64,000 bases of DNA from SIG589 sp045652465 (GTDB lineage Bacteria > Bacillota > Clostridia > Oscillospirales > Acutalibacteraceae), in assembly GCA_045652465.1 (NCBI GenBank), contig JAZRUI010000009.1, positions 1 through 64,000 on the forward strand, read 5' to 3'. Position 1 is the stretch's first letter; every line of letters begins with the position of its first letter. Shown piece after piece: positions 7,458-15,629 of this stretch. The notes under the pieces were generated by a model. That model made no database searches, was not told the DNA's origin, and saw only the letters and a program-made list of their open reading frames with translations. Position numbers and translations under genes: made by a program.

Positions 7458-8531
7458 GTGAAAAAATCAGCACTAATATTTTTGGCTATACTTCTTTGTG
7501 CTTGTCTCGCTGCGGTAACTTCGGGTTGCAAAAAGGATGCTGCAAATGCTGAATCTACCTTTGATTCAGTTTCCGATACGGTGGGAAACGACACAGTCTT
7601 TTCATCTTCAAATAGCATTGTATCGAGCGATTTATCCGTGAGTTCTAAACCGCAAAGCAGTTCTTCACAAAATAATAGCTCCTCGCAAAGGCCCAACACA
7701 GTAACGCCTTCTTCCGGTACATCGGTTTCTTCTGTCCCCGAAAGGAAGCCTACCTCTACAGACCCCGATTATTACGATACTTTAAGACCGTGGTACAATA
7801 TAGGCTACAGTAAGCAGTTACGCGGCGCTCCCATCATCTATGCTATATTCATTGATGATAACGATAGTTCTTGGGACACAGCCTCGATTGAAGAGTTTTT
7901 ATCGTATGAACTGGACCCTGCTGTAGCTTATCTTGAAAAAGAGGCCGAAAAGTGGCATGTGTCACTTGATTTAAGCGTTCGCGCATTTGGCACCGCAATA
8001 AGCAACGGGTACACATTTAAATATGAGGGCATTGTAAACCGTGACCTTAGGTCCGCACCTTCAACTAAGGATGTATTGATAAAAGCTGCTGAGGACTTTG
8101 GATATTCCTCGGAGGAGGAACTCAGGCAGGCGGTATCATCTGCTAACGGAGGCAGAGAAATAATTTTCCTTTGCATTTTAAATTCAGATGGTACAAGCTA
8201 TACCCGAAATCAGGCATCTAACGGAAGTACGGTGCTGGTTGAGGAAACGGTGCTTTTCCGTCGGCCGCTTGGATATAAGCAACAGTCATGGTTGAAACGC
8301 GGTCAGCGTGCTTCGGTTGTGGCGCATGAAATGCTGCATCAGTTTGGCGCAGAGGACTTTTATATTTCTGCAGCGCGCGAAGCAATAGCAAATCAATATT
8401 ATCCCGATGATATTATGCTTTGGCAGTATTCAAACATCGCTGAAAACACGCTGGGTGACTGCGTTGCCTATTCAGTAGGGTGGACGGATACCGTTCCCGA
8501 AGTTTGTTATAATGAACAATGGTGGAAATAA
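7458..8531 (+). CDS. Secreted zinc metalloprotease-like lipoprotein
   Basis: The GTG at 7458, behind a GAGGTG site, gives a 357-residue protein beginning with a typical lipoprotein signal: KK, a hydrophobic stretch and VTSGC with the lipidated Cys at residue 24. A Ser/Asn/Gln-rich linker (about 45-95) tethers a globular domain. Near the C-terminus is HEMLHQFGAED (290-300), a HExxHxxGxxD zincin motif with H290, H294 and probably D300 as zinc ligands and E291 as the catalytic base. I do not recognise a closer peptidase family. It likely acts on the outer membrane face or cell wall. It sits 17 bases after the chromate pair and is closed by a strong terminator. Confidence 0.75.
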   Translation: MKKSALIFLAILLCACLAAVTSGCKKDAANAESTFDSVSDTVGNDTVFSSSNSIVSSDLSVSSKPQSSSSQNNSSSQRPNTVTPSSGTSVSSVPERKPTSTDPDYYDTLRPWYNIGYSKQLRGAPIIYAIFIDDNDSSWDTASIEEFLSYELDPAVAYLEKEAEKWHVSLDLSVRAFGTAISNGYTFKYEGIVNRDLRSAPSTKDVLIKAAEDFGYSSEEELRQAVSSANGGREIIFLCILNSDGTSYTRNQASNGSTVLVEETVLFRRPLGYKQQSWLKRGQRASVVAHEMLHQFGAEDFYISAAREAIANQYYPDDIMLWQYSNIAENTLGDCVAYSVGWTDTVPEVCYNEQWWK

Positions 8532-8532
8532 T

Positions 8533-8566
8533 AAAAAGGTTGACCGAAAAGGTCAACCTTTTTTGT
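8533..8566. terminator. Bidirectional intrinsic terminator
   Basis: AAAAAGGTTGACC - GAAAA - GGTCAACCTTTTTT: a perfect 13 bp stem between the convergent metalloprotease and alr genes. Confidence 0.88.
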
Positions 8567-9729
8567 TAGTCTAAAATATAATCAATAACCTTAACCTCTT
8601 TGCCGCCTTTTTTATAAATTCGCGGAACTCGGCGCGAAATGCCGCAAACCAGCTCATAGCCTATGGTGTCGCAATATTCCGCTAAAATATCAGCCGAGAG
8701 TTCTTCTCCGAAAAGGGTTACTTCGGTTCCAATCGAAACTCCCTCAATATCGCTGACATCAACAACGGTTTGATCCATGCAAACATTGCCGAGAATGGGC
8801 GCTTTTTGCCCGTTTATCAGCATATAACCCTTTCCCGATAAGAGCCTTGGGTATCCGTCGGCATAGCCAACGCAAACGGTCGCAACCGTCATATCGCGCG
8901 AAGCGGTGAAATGCCTTCCGTAGCTAACCGTGTCGCCCTTTCTTATCTTTTTAACAAAAGCAACGCTCGAATAAAAATTCATAATCGGCTTTAGCTTTTG
9001 GGAAATCTCCATTGAGCGGTCGGGCATCAGTCCGTAAAGAATAATACCGGGGCGAACAATATCGCCGTGCTTGTCGTTATCGAGCAAAAATCCGGCGGAA
9101 TTGCAGCTGTGAAGCGCAAGCGCAGTTAAGCCGTTTTCTTCAAGTCGCTTTGCGGCGAGGGAGAATAGGGCATATTGCTTTGCCGTAAACTCGCCCTCTT
9201 CATCTCCTGAGCGGTCGGCGGAGGCATAATGTGTGAATGCGCCCGTAACCGAAATATGGGGGAGAGCGGCAGCGGCGAGCATATCATCGAGCCCTAAAAG
9301 CTCATCGCTTCGGCAATCAAATCCAAGTCGCGACATACCTGTGTCAAGCTTTAGATGGCAGCTGATTTCGCGCCCGATTTTCTCCGCCTCGGCGGATAGC
9401 TCTTTAGCATAATCAAGCGAATAAATTGTTTGAATTATTCCGCCGTCAGCAAGCGTTAAAGCATAGTTCGCGGGGGTGTAGCCCAAAATCATAATAGGGC
9501 TTACGATGCCGTTTTTTCTAAGCGATAAAGCCTCTTCAATGTTAGAAACTGCAAACATCGAAGCCCCTGCATTCTCAAGAACAGGAGCAATAACCGAAGC
9601 GCCGTGTCCATAGGCGTCAGCCTTAACAACAGCGGCAATTGTTGCGTTGGTATTCTTTTTTATGAGCGAGAAATTTTCAAGCAGGGCATCAAGATTAATT
9701 TCAGCCCAGGTTCTTTTCAAATATCCCAT
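8566..9729 (-). CDS. alr: Alanine racemase
   Basis: Interconverts L- and D-alanine for peptidoglycan synthesis, using pyridoxal phosphate. The 387-residue protein has the PLP lysine K36 in VVKADAYGHG near the N-terminus of the TIM barrel, and the second catalytic base Y270 in VSYGRHF in the C-terminal beta domain. GNVCMDQTVVDV and the CGISRRVPRIY tail are also typical. It lies 14 bases downstream of ychF on the same strand with a GGAGGT ribosome site, so it is probably the second gene of that transcript. Confidence 0.95.
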   Translation of the reverse strand: MGYLKRTWAEINLDALLENFSLIKKNTNATIAAVVKADAYGHGASVIAPVLENAGASMFAVSNIEEALSLRKNGIVSPIMILGYTPANYALTLADGGIIQTIYSLDYAKELSAEAEKIGREISCHLKLDTGMSRLGFDCRSDELLGLDDMLAAAALPHISVTGAFTHYASADRSGDEEGEFTAKQYALFSLAAKRLEENGLTALALHSCNSAGFLLDNDKHGDIVRPGIILYGLMPDRSMEISQKLKPIMNFYSSVAFVKKIRKGDTVSYGRHFTASRDMTVATVCVGYADGYPRLLSGKGYMLINGQKAPILGNVCMDQTVVDVSDIEGVSIGTEVTLFGEELSADILAEYCDTIGYELVCGISRRVPRIYKKGGKEVKVIDYILD

Positions 9730-9743
9730 AAATACCTCCGTAA

Positions 9744-10850
9744 TTAAACATTAAACAGGAACTCAACAACATCTCCGTCTTTCATAACATATTCCTTGCC
9801 TTCAGTGCGAACCAGTCCCTTAACCCTTGCGTTGGCAAGCGAGCCTGCAGCAGCAAGATCATCATATGCAACAACCTGCGCGCGAATGAATCCGCGCTCA
9901 AAATCAGTGTGTATTTTTCCGGCGGCCTGCGGAGCCTTTAGACCATCGCGGATGGTCCAAGCGCGAACCTCTTTTTCTCCCGCGGTAAGGAAGGAGATAA
10001 GACCGAGCAGGGTATAGCTCTTTTGAATAAGGCGGTCAAGACCCGAATTTTCAAGTCCGAGCTCGGAGAGGAACATAAGCTTTTCTTCAGCGCTCATCTC
10101 GGCAATATCAGCCTCCATTTGGGCGCAAATGGGAAGAACCTGCGAGCCTTCCTCGGCTGCAAGCGCGGTAACTGCCTTGAGGCCATCGTTATCCTCAATT
10201 CCCGAAGCAAAATCATCTTCGCTCATGTTTGCAGCATAGATGATGGGCTTGGAGGTTAACAAATCGATGGTCGAGAGGATTGCCTTTTCGTCATCATCCA
10301 TCGAAAGGCTTCTGGCGCATTTGCCCGAATCAAGATGGGCATAAAGCTTGTTTAAGAAATCAACCTCGCCTTGCAGCGATTTGTTGCCCTTAAGCTCCTT
10401 TTGGGTCTTGGCGATTCGGCGCTCAACCATCTCCATATCGGAGAAGATAAGCTCGGTGTTTATAGTTTCAATATCACGAATGGGATTGATGTTGCCCTCA
10501 ACATGTATGATATTATCGTTTTCAAAGCAGCGAACAACATGAACAATCGCATCAACCTCGCGGATGTTGGCGAGGAACTTATTGCCCAAGCCTTCGCCCT
10601 TGGAGGCGCCCTTAACAAGACCTGCAATATCAACGAATTCGATAACTGCGGGAACGATAGGGGGAACCTTGCTTGCGGTGGTGTACATCTCGCAAAGCTT
10701 ATCAAGGCGTTCATCGGGAACCGAAACAACACCGACATTGGGGTCGATGGTGCAGAACGGATAGTTGGCCGATTCAGCGCCTGCATTTGTTATAGCGTTA
10801 AAAAGTGTTGATTTGCCGACATTCGGCAGTCCTACAATACCAAGTTTCAT
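9744..10850 (-). CDS. ychF: Redox-regulated ribosome-binding ATPase YchF
   Basis: A 368-residue OBG-like P-loop protein. GLPNVGKST at 7-15 is the Walker A motif, VDIAGLVKGASKGEGLGN the switch region and PIIYAANMSEDDF the place of the nucleotide-specificity loop. The C-terminal TGS-like domain ends in GDVVEFLFNV, the family signature. YchF binds ribosomes and hydrolyses ATP. It has a TTGTAA-17-TATAAT promoter and a GGAGGC site and is cotranscribed with alr. Confidence 0.95.
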   Translation of the reverse strand: MKLGIVGLPNVGKSTLFNAITNAGAESANYPFCTIDPNVGVVSVPDERLDKLCEMYTTASKVPPIVPAVIEFVDIAGLVKGASKGEGLGNKFLANIREVDAIVHVVRCFENDNIIHVEGNINPIRDIETINTELIFSDMEMVERRIAKTQKELKGNKSLQGEVDFLNKLYAHLDSGKCARSLSMDDDEKAILSTIDLLTSKPIIYAANMSEDDFASGIEDNDGLKAVTALAAEEGSQVLPICAQMEADIAEMSAEEKLMFLSELGLENSGLDRLIQKSYTLLGLISFLTAGEKEVRAWTIRDGLKAPQAAGKIHTDFERGFIRAQVVAYDDLAAAGSLANARVKGLVRTEGKEYVMKDGDVVEFLFNV

Positions 10851-10885
10851 TAAAATGCCTCCGACAAAAAGTAACTGATAGAGTA

Positions 10886-10914
10886 ATTATATAACCTAAC
10901 GCTAAATTTTACAA
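10886..10914 (-). promoter_or_regulatory. Promoter of ychF-alr
   Basis: On the minus strand TTGTAA (10909-10914), 17 bp, TATAAT (10886-10891). It diverges from the hprK promoter. Confidence 0.65.
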
Positions 10915-10932
10915 GAAAAATAATAAAAACAC

Positions 10933-10961
10933 TTTATTTTGATAGAAGAATACTGTATAAT
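10933..10961 (+). promoter_or_regulatory. Promoter of hprK operon
   Basis: TATAAT at 10956-10961 with a weak TTTATT -35 at 10933-10938 (17 bp spacer). A TTGGAGGAAA ribosome site precedes the ATG at 10997. Confidence 0.55.
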
Positions 10962-10996
10962 AAACTTGTATATCTCTATGCTATTGGAGGAAAATT

Positions 10997-11965
10997 ATGA
11001 AAAAACAGTTTACGGTTTCGCTCTCACGCGTTATCAAGGAGTTTTCGCTCGAAACAATTCATATGCCCGATAATCCGGATAACCTGCTTATCGGCAATAC
11101 TGAAATCAACCGCCCCGGACTTCAGTTGAGCGGTTATTTCGAATATTATGATAATCAGCGCATTCAGGTTTTGGGTCGAAGCGAGATAAGCTATCTCTAT
11201 GAATTGCCGAAGGATGAATATTTAAAGGCAATTGATTCCTTTATGTCAACAAAGCCTGCCGCTGTTATAATAACCCGTGATATCGAGGTTAATAAAGAGC
11301 TTCTTGATGCGGCTGAAAAATATGCTGTTCCGATGCTTAGAACCTCCGATTCAACCTCGGGCTTCTTGGCAGCCTTGATTTCATTTTTAAATGTTCAGCT
11401 TGCCCCTCGTATTACCCGCCACGGCGTTTTGGTCGAGGTATTCGGTGAAGGTATTCTTCTCTTGGGTGAGAGCGGCGTTGGTAAGAGTGAAACCGCTATC
11501 GAGCTTGTTAACCGCGGCCATCGTCTTATAGCCGATGATGCGGTTGAGATTCGCCGCGTTTCCTCTAAATCGCTGGTTGGCTCTTCTCCCGAAAATATCC
11601 GTCATTTTATCGAGCTTCGCGGTATAGGTATTATTAACGCCAGCCGTATTTTCGGTGTGGGCGCAGTTAAGCCGACCGAGAAGATTGATTTGGTAATCAA
11701 TATCGAGCCTTGGGATTCCTCGAAGGTTTATGACCGTATGGGACTTGAGGATGAAACAACCGAGATATTGGGCATTTCGTTGCCCTCTATAACGGTTCCC
11801 GTTAAACCCGGTCGTAACCTTGCGGTAATCATCGAGGTTGCGGCAAGAAACAACCGCCAAAAGAAACTTGGCTACAATGCCGCGCAGGCGTTGCTTGAGC
11901 GCCTTGGAATGAGCGAGGCAAAGAGCAACGATGCAAGTGATAAAACCGGATATTCCGACTTTTAA
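10997..11965 (+). CDS. hprK: HPr kinase/phosphorylase
   Basis: Phosphorylates and dephosphorylates Ser46 of HPr, the switch for catabolite repression in Firmicutes. The 322-residue protein has the P-loop GESGVGKS at 157-164, the catalytic H142 (RHG), the acidic pair at D180/D181 and the C-terminal signature ELRGIGIINASRIFG. Length and domain order (N-terminal regulatory, C-terminal kinase) match the family. It heads a run of genes with glucokinase, murB, rapZ and whiA, and later pfkA lies downstream, so carbon sensing and glycolysis genes are clustered here. Confidence 0.95.
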   Translation: MKKQFTVSLSRVIKEFSLETIHMPDNPDNLLIGNTEINRPGLQLSGYFEYYDNQRIQVLGRSEISYLYELPKDEYLKAIDSFMSTKPAAVIITRDIEVNKELLDAAEKYAVPMLRTSDSTSGFLAALISFLNVQLAPRITRHGVLVEVFGEGILLLGESGVGKSETAIELVNRGHRLIADDAVEIRRVSSKSLVGSSPENIRHFIELRGIGIINASRIFGVGAVKPTEKIDLVINIEPWDSSKVYDRMGLEDETTEILGISLPSITVPVKPGRNLAVIIEVAARNNRQKKLGYNAAQALLERLGMSEAKSNDASDKTGYSDF

Positions 11966-11981
11966 AGATTGAGGTAATTTT

Positions 11982-12941
11982 ATGTATAATCTTGGCATAG
12001 ATTTAGGCGGCACCAATATCGCAGTTGGTGTTGTCGATGATAATTTTCAAATTGTGGGTCGCGGCAAAAAGAAGACTAATTCGCCCCGCCCCGCCGAGGA
12101 GATAGCCGATGATATTGCGGCAGCTTGCTATATGGCGCTTGAGGATGCAGGCATAACCCTCGATGATGTTAATTCGGTTGGTATCGGTGCTCCCGGAAGC
12201 ATTGACCCTGTAAATGGCATTATCGCAACCTCCAACAACCTTCATTTCGATAAGGTTCCCATGGTTGAGTTTGTTTCTTCGCGTTTAGGCGGAGTTAAAT
12301 GCTATATCGAAAACGATGCTAATGCCGCGGCATACGGCGAATATATGGCCGGCGCAGGCAAAGGCGCCAACGATTTTATAACCATAACATTGGGAACAGG
12401 TGTAGGCTGCGGAATTATCATAGGCGGCAAACTCTTCACAGGCAGCAACTATGCAGGTGGCGAGCTTGGTCATACCGTGCTGATTTATAACGGTGAACAG
12501 TGCACCTGCGGTCGCAAGGGCTGCTGGGAAACCTATGCTTCGGCAACCGCCCTTATCCGCCAAACCAAGGCGGCTATGCAGCAAAATCCCGATAGCGTTA
12601 TGTGGGAGCTTGTTGAAGGAAACATCGATAGAGTAAGCGGAAGAACCGCTTTCGATGCTATGCGAAAGGGAGATAAGGCAGGAACTGATGTTGTTAATCA
12701 GTATGCGCTTTATGTTTCCGCAGGCATAACCAATGTTGTTAACACATTCCAACCCGATGTTCTTTGTATCGGCGGCGGAATTTCCCATGAAGGCGAAACT
12801 CTTATCGCTCCTATCCGCGAGGATAACGAGAAACAGCGCTATTCCAAAAATGTTGCCAAGCAAACCGAAATTCTTGCGGCGCAGTTGGCAAACGATGCGG
12901 GAATTATCGGCGCAGCCTGTCTTTATAATTTGAACAATTAA
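11982..12941 (+). CDS. glcK: ROK-family glucokinase
   Basis: Phosphorylates glucose to glucose-6-phosphate with ATP. The 319-residue protein opens with the phosphate-binding DLGGTNIAVG (residues 7-16) and has ND at 111-112, the LGTGVGCG block at 137-144 and the ROK zinc site: H164 with C174, C176 and C181 (CTCGRKGCWE). There is no N-terminal helix-turn-helix, so it is an enzyme, unlike the ROK regulator at 28.9 kb. It lies 16 bases after hprK and is probably cotranscribed with it. Confidence 0.92.
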   Translation: MYNLGIDLGGTNIAVGVVDDNFQIVGRGKKKTNSPRPAEEIADDIAAACYMALEDAGITLDDVNSVGIGAPGSIDPVNGIIATSNNLHFDKVPMVEFVSSRLGGVKCYIENDANAAAYGEYMAGAGKGANDFITITLGTGVGCGIIIGGKLFTGSNYAGGELGHTVLIYNGEQCTCGRKGCWETYASATALIRQTKAAMQQNPDSVMWELVEGNIDRVSGRTAFDAMRKGDKAGTDVVNQYALYVSAGITNVVNTFQPDVLCIGGGISHEGETLIAPIREDNEKQRYSKNVAKQTEILAAQLANDAGIIGAACLYNLNN

Positions 12942-12952
12942 GGGTGATAGCG

Positions 12953-13855
12953 GTGACGGCATTTTTAAAAGCATTATCCGATTTAAAAATTGAATATGTG
13001 GAAAACTGCCCCATGTCGTCATATACGACCTTTAAAATCGGCGGTCCTGCCGATGTTTTGGTTTCGCCCAAAAATGAGGAGCAGTTAAAAAGGGTAATCA
13101 GCCTTTTAAGGGAATATTCGATTCCCTTTATGCCGCTTGGCAAGGGCTCTAATCTTTTAATTTCCGATGAGGGAATAGAGGGCGCGGTTGTCCATATTGC
13201 TGATGGGTTCGATAAAATCGAACTCTTGGAGGAAAATATTGTTTCCTGCGGCGCGGGTGCCTCGCTTGCGGCTTTATGCTCTTTTGCGCTTAACGAAGGC
13301 CTTTCGGGTGTTGAAACGGCTTATGGAATTCCCGGCAGCGTCGGCGGGGCGATTTATATGAACGCAGGCGCCTATGGCGGCGAAATGAAGGATATCGTTC
13401 GCGCGGTAACCTATTTAAGCAGCGATGGCGAAATTAAAAGAGCGGAAGCCGAGGAGCTCGATTTTTCCTATCGCCATAGCCGTTTTAGCGGCAAAAACGA
13501 TGTTATCCTTTCGGCTGAATTTTGCCTAATGAGCGATGATAAGAGCGCCATTCGCGAAAGAATGGATGATTATGTCGGCCGCCGTAAGGCTAAACAACCG
13601 CTCAATTTCCCGAGCGCGGGCAGCGTTTTCAAGCGCCCCGAGGGCCATTTTGCGGGAGCGCTCATTGAGCAGTGTAATCTCAAGGGTTATCAGATAGGTG
13701 GCGCGCAGGTCAGCGAGAAACACGCAGGCTTTATTATCAATGTTGGCAATGCAACCTGCGCCGATGTGCTTGCCCTTATCGAGCATATAAAGAAAACCGT
13801 TTTAGAAAAATTCGAGGTCGAATTAGAAAGCGAAGTTATAAAACTGGGGAGGTAA
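12953..13855 (+). CDS. murB: UDP-N-acetylenolpyruvoylglucosamine reductase
   Basis: Reduces UDP-GlcNAc-enolpyruvate to UDP-MurNAc with NADPH and FAD in peptidoglycan synthesis. GTG 12953 is preferred over GTG 12944 because AAGGGTGAT at 12940-12948 then has normal spacing; the protein is 300 residues. FAD-binding blocks are GSNLLISDEG and YGIPGSVGGAIYMNAGAYGG. The catalytic serine is in SAGSVFKRP (S224) and the conserved Arg in YRHSR (R174). The missing Tyr loop marks it as the type II MurB of Gram-positives. It is embedded in the hprK-to-whiA cluster, as in other Clostridia. Confidence 0.94.
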   Translation: MTAFLKALSDLKIEYVENCPMSSYTTFKIGGPADVLVSPKNEEQLKRVISLLREYSIPFMPLGKGSNLLISDEGIEGAVVHIADGFDKIELLEENIVSCGAGASLAALCSFALNEGLSGVETAYGIPGSVGGAIYMNAGAYGGEMKDIVRAVTYLSSDGEIKRAEAEELDFSYRHSRFSGKNDVILSAEFCLMSDDKSAIRERMDDYVGRRKAKQPLNFPSAGSVFKRPEGHFAGALIEQCNLKGYQIGGAQVSEKHAGFIINVGNATCADVLALIEHIKKTVLEKFEVELESEVIKLGR

Positions 13856-13862
13856 AAAGGGG

Positions 13863-14714
13863 TTGGAACTGCTTATAGTTACCGGTATGTCCGGAGCAGG
13901 CAAATCAAATGCGGCAAAGGTTTTAGAGGATATCGGATATTATTGCGTTGATAATATTCCGCCCTCGCTCACAACAACGCTCGTTGATATGATGGCTGCA
14001 AATAACGAAATCGAAAAAGCCGCCGTTGTTACCGATGCCCGTGCGCTTAAGCATTTTTCCGATATTGCGGCGGTGCTCCAAGGGCTAAAGGATAAAAACA
14101 TTAGCTTTAAAATTGCGTTTTTTGATTGTGCCGATGATGTGCTTGTTCGCCGCTATAAGGAAACCCGCCGCAAGCATCCGCTTGCCAGCGAGGTGGTTTC
14201 AATTTCTGAAGCAGTCAGCATAGAGCGCGAATTGCTCGAACCCATTCGCCGCTGCGCGGATTATGTTTTTATGACCTCCCAAACCTCCGCGAAGCAAATC
14301 CGCGAGCAAATAACCTCGCTGTTTTTGGGCAACACAAATGAGGGGCTTTCGGTTCGCGTTATGTCATTCGGATTTAAGTATGGTCCCGCAACCGAGGCCG
14401 ATTTGATGTTTGATGTTCGTTGCCTTCCGAATCCTTTTTATATTGATGAACTCCGTCCTTTAACGGGACTTTGCGATGAAATCAAAGATTATGTTTTGAA
14501 TAACGATGTAACCGAAGAATTCAAGAATCGCCTTTTGGGCTTTTTGGATTATTCTATGCCGCTTTATTGCAGCGAGGGCAAAAGCCAGTTAGTTATTGCA
14601 GTCGGCTGTACGGGCGGAAAACACCGTTCGGTAGTATTTGCCGAGCTAATTGCCGAGCATATTAAAAAATTAGGCTTTAATGTGGCGGCAATCCACCGCG
14701 ATATTACAAAATAG
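13863..14714 (+). CDS. rapZ: RapZ/YvcJ-type nucleotide-binding protein
   Basis: A 283-residue P-loop protein. GMSGAGKS at residues 8-15 is the Walker A motif, and the C-terminal half contains the GCTGGKHRSV block. In enteric bacteria RapZ steers RNase E toward GlmZ sRNA; in Firmicutes YvcJ hydrolyses ATP and GTP and its role is less clear. The start is TTG at 13863, 7 bases after the murB stop. It is followed directly by whiA; the YvcK gene that often lies between them is absent. Confidence 0.93.
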   Translation: MELLIVTGMSGAGKSNAAKVLEDIGYYCVDNIPPSLTTTLVDMMAANNEIEKAAVVTDARALKHFSDIAAVLQGLKDKNISFKIAFFDCADDVLVRRYKETRRKHPLASEVVSISEAVSIERELLEPIRRCADYVFMTSQTSAKQIREQITSLFLGNTNEGLSVRVMSFGFKYGPATEADLMFDVRCLPNPFYIDELRPLTGLCDEIKDYVLNNDVTEEFKNRLLGFLDYSMPLYCSEGKSQLVIAVGCTGGKHRSVVFAELIAEHIKKLGFNVAAIHRDITK

Positions 14715-14723
14715 GTGATATAA

Positions 14724-15614
14724 ATGTCTTTTACGAAGGATGTAAAAAGTGAATTATGTCAGAATAGAACTGTCGGATGTTGCAGGTATGCCGAATGTTA
14801 CGGTATGCTGCTTTTCGGCAGGTCTTTTTCTATGGATGGCATATCTTGGCTCTCAACCGATAAAAACGCCGCAGAGCGCCTTAAAAGCCTGATTTTCAGC
14901 TGTTTTTCGGTTGTTGCAACCGTTTCCGAGGGCGGAGTTAAAAAACCAACCTATCTTGTAACGGTTGATAGTCCGACCGATATAAAGAGAATACTAATTA
15001 AGTATGAGCGCTTCGGAAGCGATGCGAATCTTGCGTTAAACGAGGGTATGTTCACGAAGGAATGCTGCACCGAAGCTTTTATAAGAGGAGCGTTCTTATC
15101 CTGCGGCAGCATTTCAAATCCCGAAACCGATTTCCATGCCGAGTTTGCCCTTAAAAATGCCGATTTGGCGGAGAGTTTTAATGAGGTTTTGTTGGCGCGA
15201 GGACTGAATCCGAAAATTTCAAACCGCGCAGGAAAAAAGGTCATCTATTTCAAAAACGGCGCCGATATAGAGGATTTGTTAACCGTTATAGGCGCAACAA
15301 TGCATTCCTTGGAGCTTATGAATGTTCAAATTTATAAGGATATGCGCAATAAAACCAACCGCATAAAAAACTGCGATAACGGCAATATAGCCAAAACCGT
15401 TAAAGCTTCGATGGAGCAGCGCAACGCAATCGAAAAGTTAGAAAAAAGCGGCGCGCTTTTAACCCTGCCTCCCGAGCTTTATGAGGCAGCGATGCTCCGC
15501 AAAGAGCATCCCGAAGCTCCGCTTTCCGAGCTTTGCGTTATCGCCGAAAACAAAATAACCCGCTCGGGTCTTAACCATCGCTTAAAAAAGATAGTCGAAC
15601 TTGCAAATTCATAA
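14724..15614 (+). CDS. whiA: DNA-binding protein WhiA
   Basis: A 296-residue protein with the WhiA layout: an N-terminal part related to LAGLIDADG homing endonucleases but without catalytic residues, and a C-terminal helix-turn-helix (about 225-292) ending in SGLNHRLKKIVELA. The opening SFTKDVKSELCQN is the family start. WhiA controls sporulation genes in actinomycetes and affects cell division and chromosome segregation in Bacillus. It lies 9 bases after rapZ and just upstream of dnaE. Confidence 0.93.
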   Translation: MSFTKDVKSELCQNRTVGCCRYAECYGMLLFGRSFSMDGISWLSTDKNAAERLKSLIFSCFSVVATVSEGGVKKPTYLVTVDSPTDIKRILIKYERFGSDANLALNEGMFTKECCTEAFIRGAFLSCGSISNPETDFHAEFALKNADLAESFNEVLLARGLNPKISNRAGKKVIYFKNGADIEDLLTVIGATMHSLELMNVQIYKDMRNKTNRIKNCDNGNIAKTVKASMEQRNAIEKLEKSGALLTLPPELYEAAMLRKEHPEAPLSELCVIAENKITRSGLNHRLKKIVELANS

Positions 15615-15629
15615 AAGGAGGAAAAGGGA

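Noticed and set aside
11982..12941. ROK protein as a repressor
   Set aside because: It lacks an N-terminal helix-turn-helix and has the full glucokinase motifs.
12285..13022. 245-codon minus-strand frame opposite glucokinase and murB
   Set aside because: Overlaps two certain genes and has no promoter or ribosome site.
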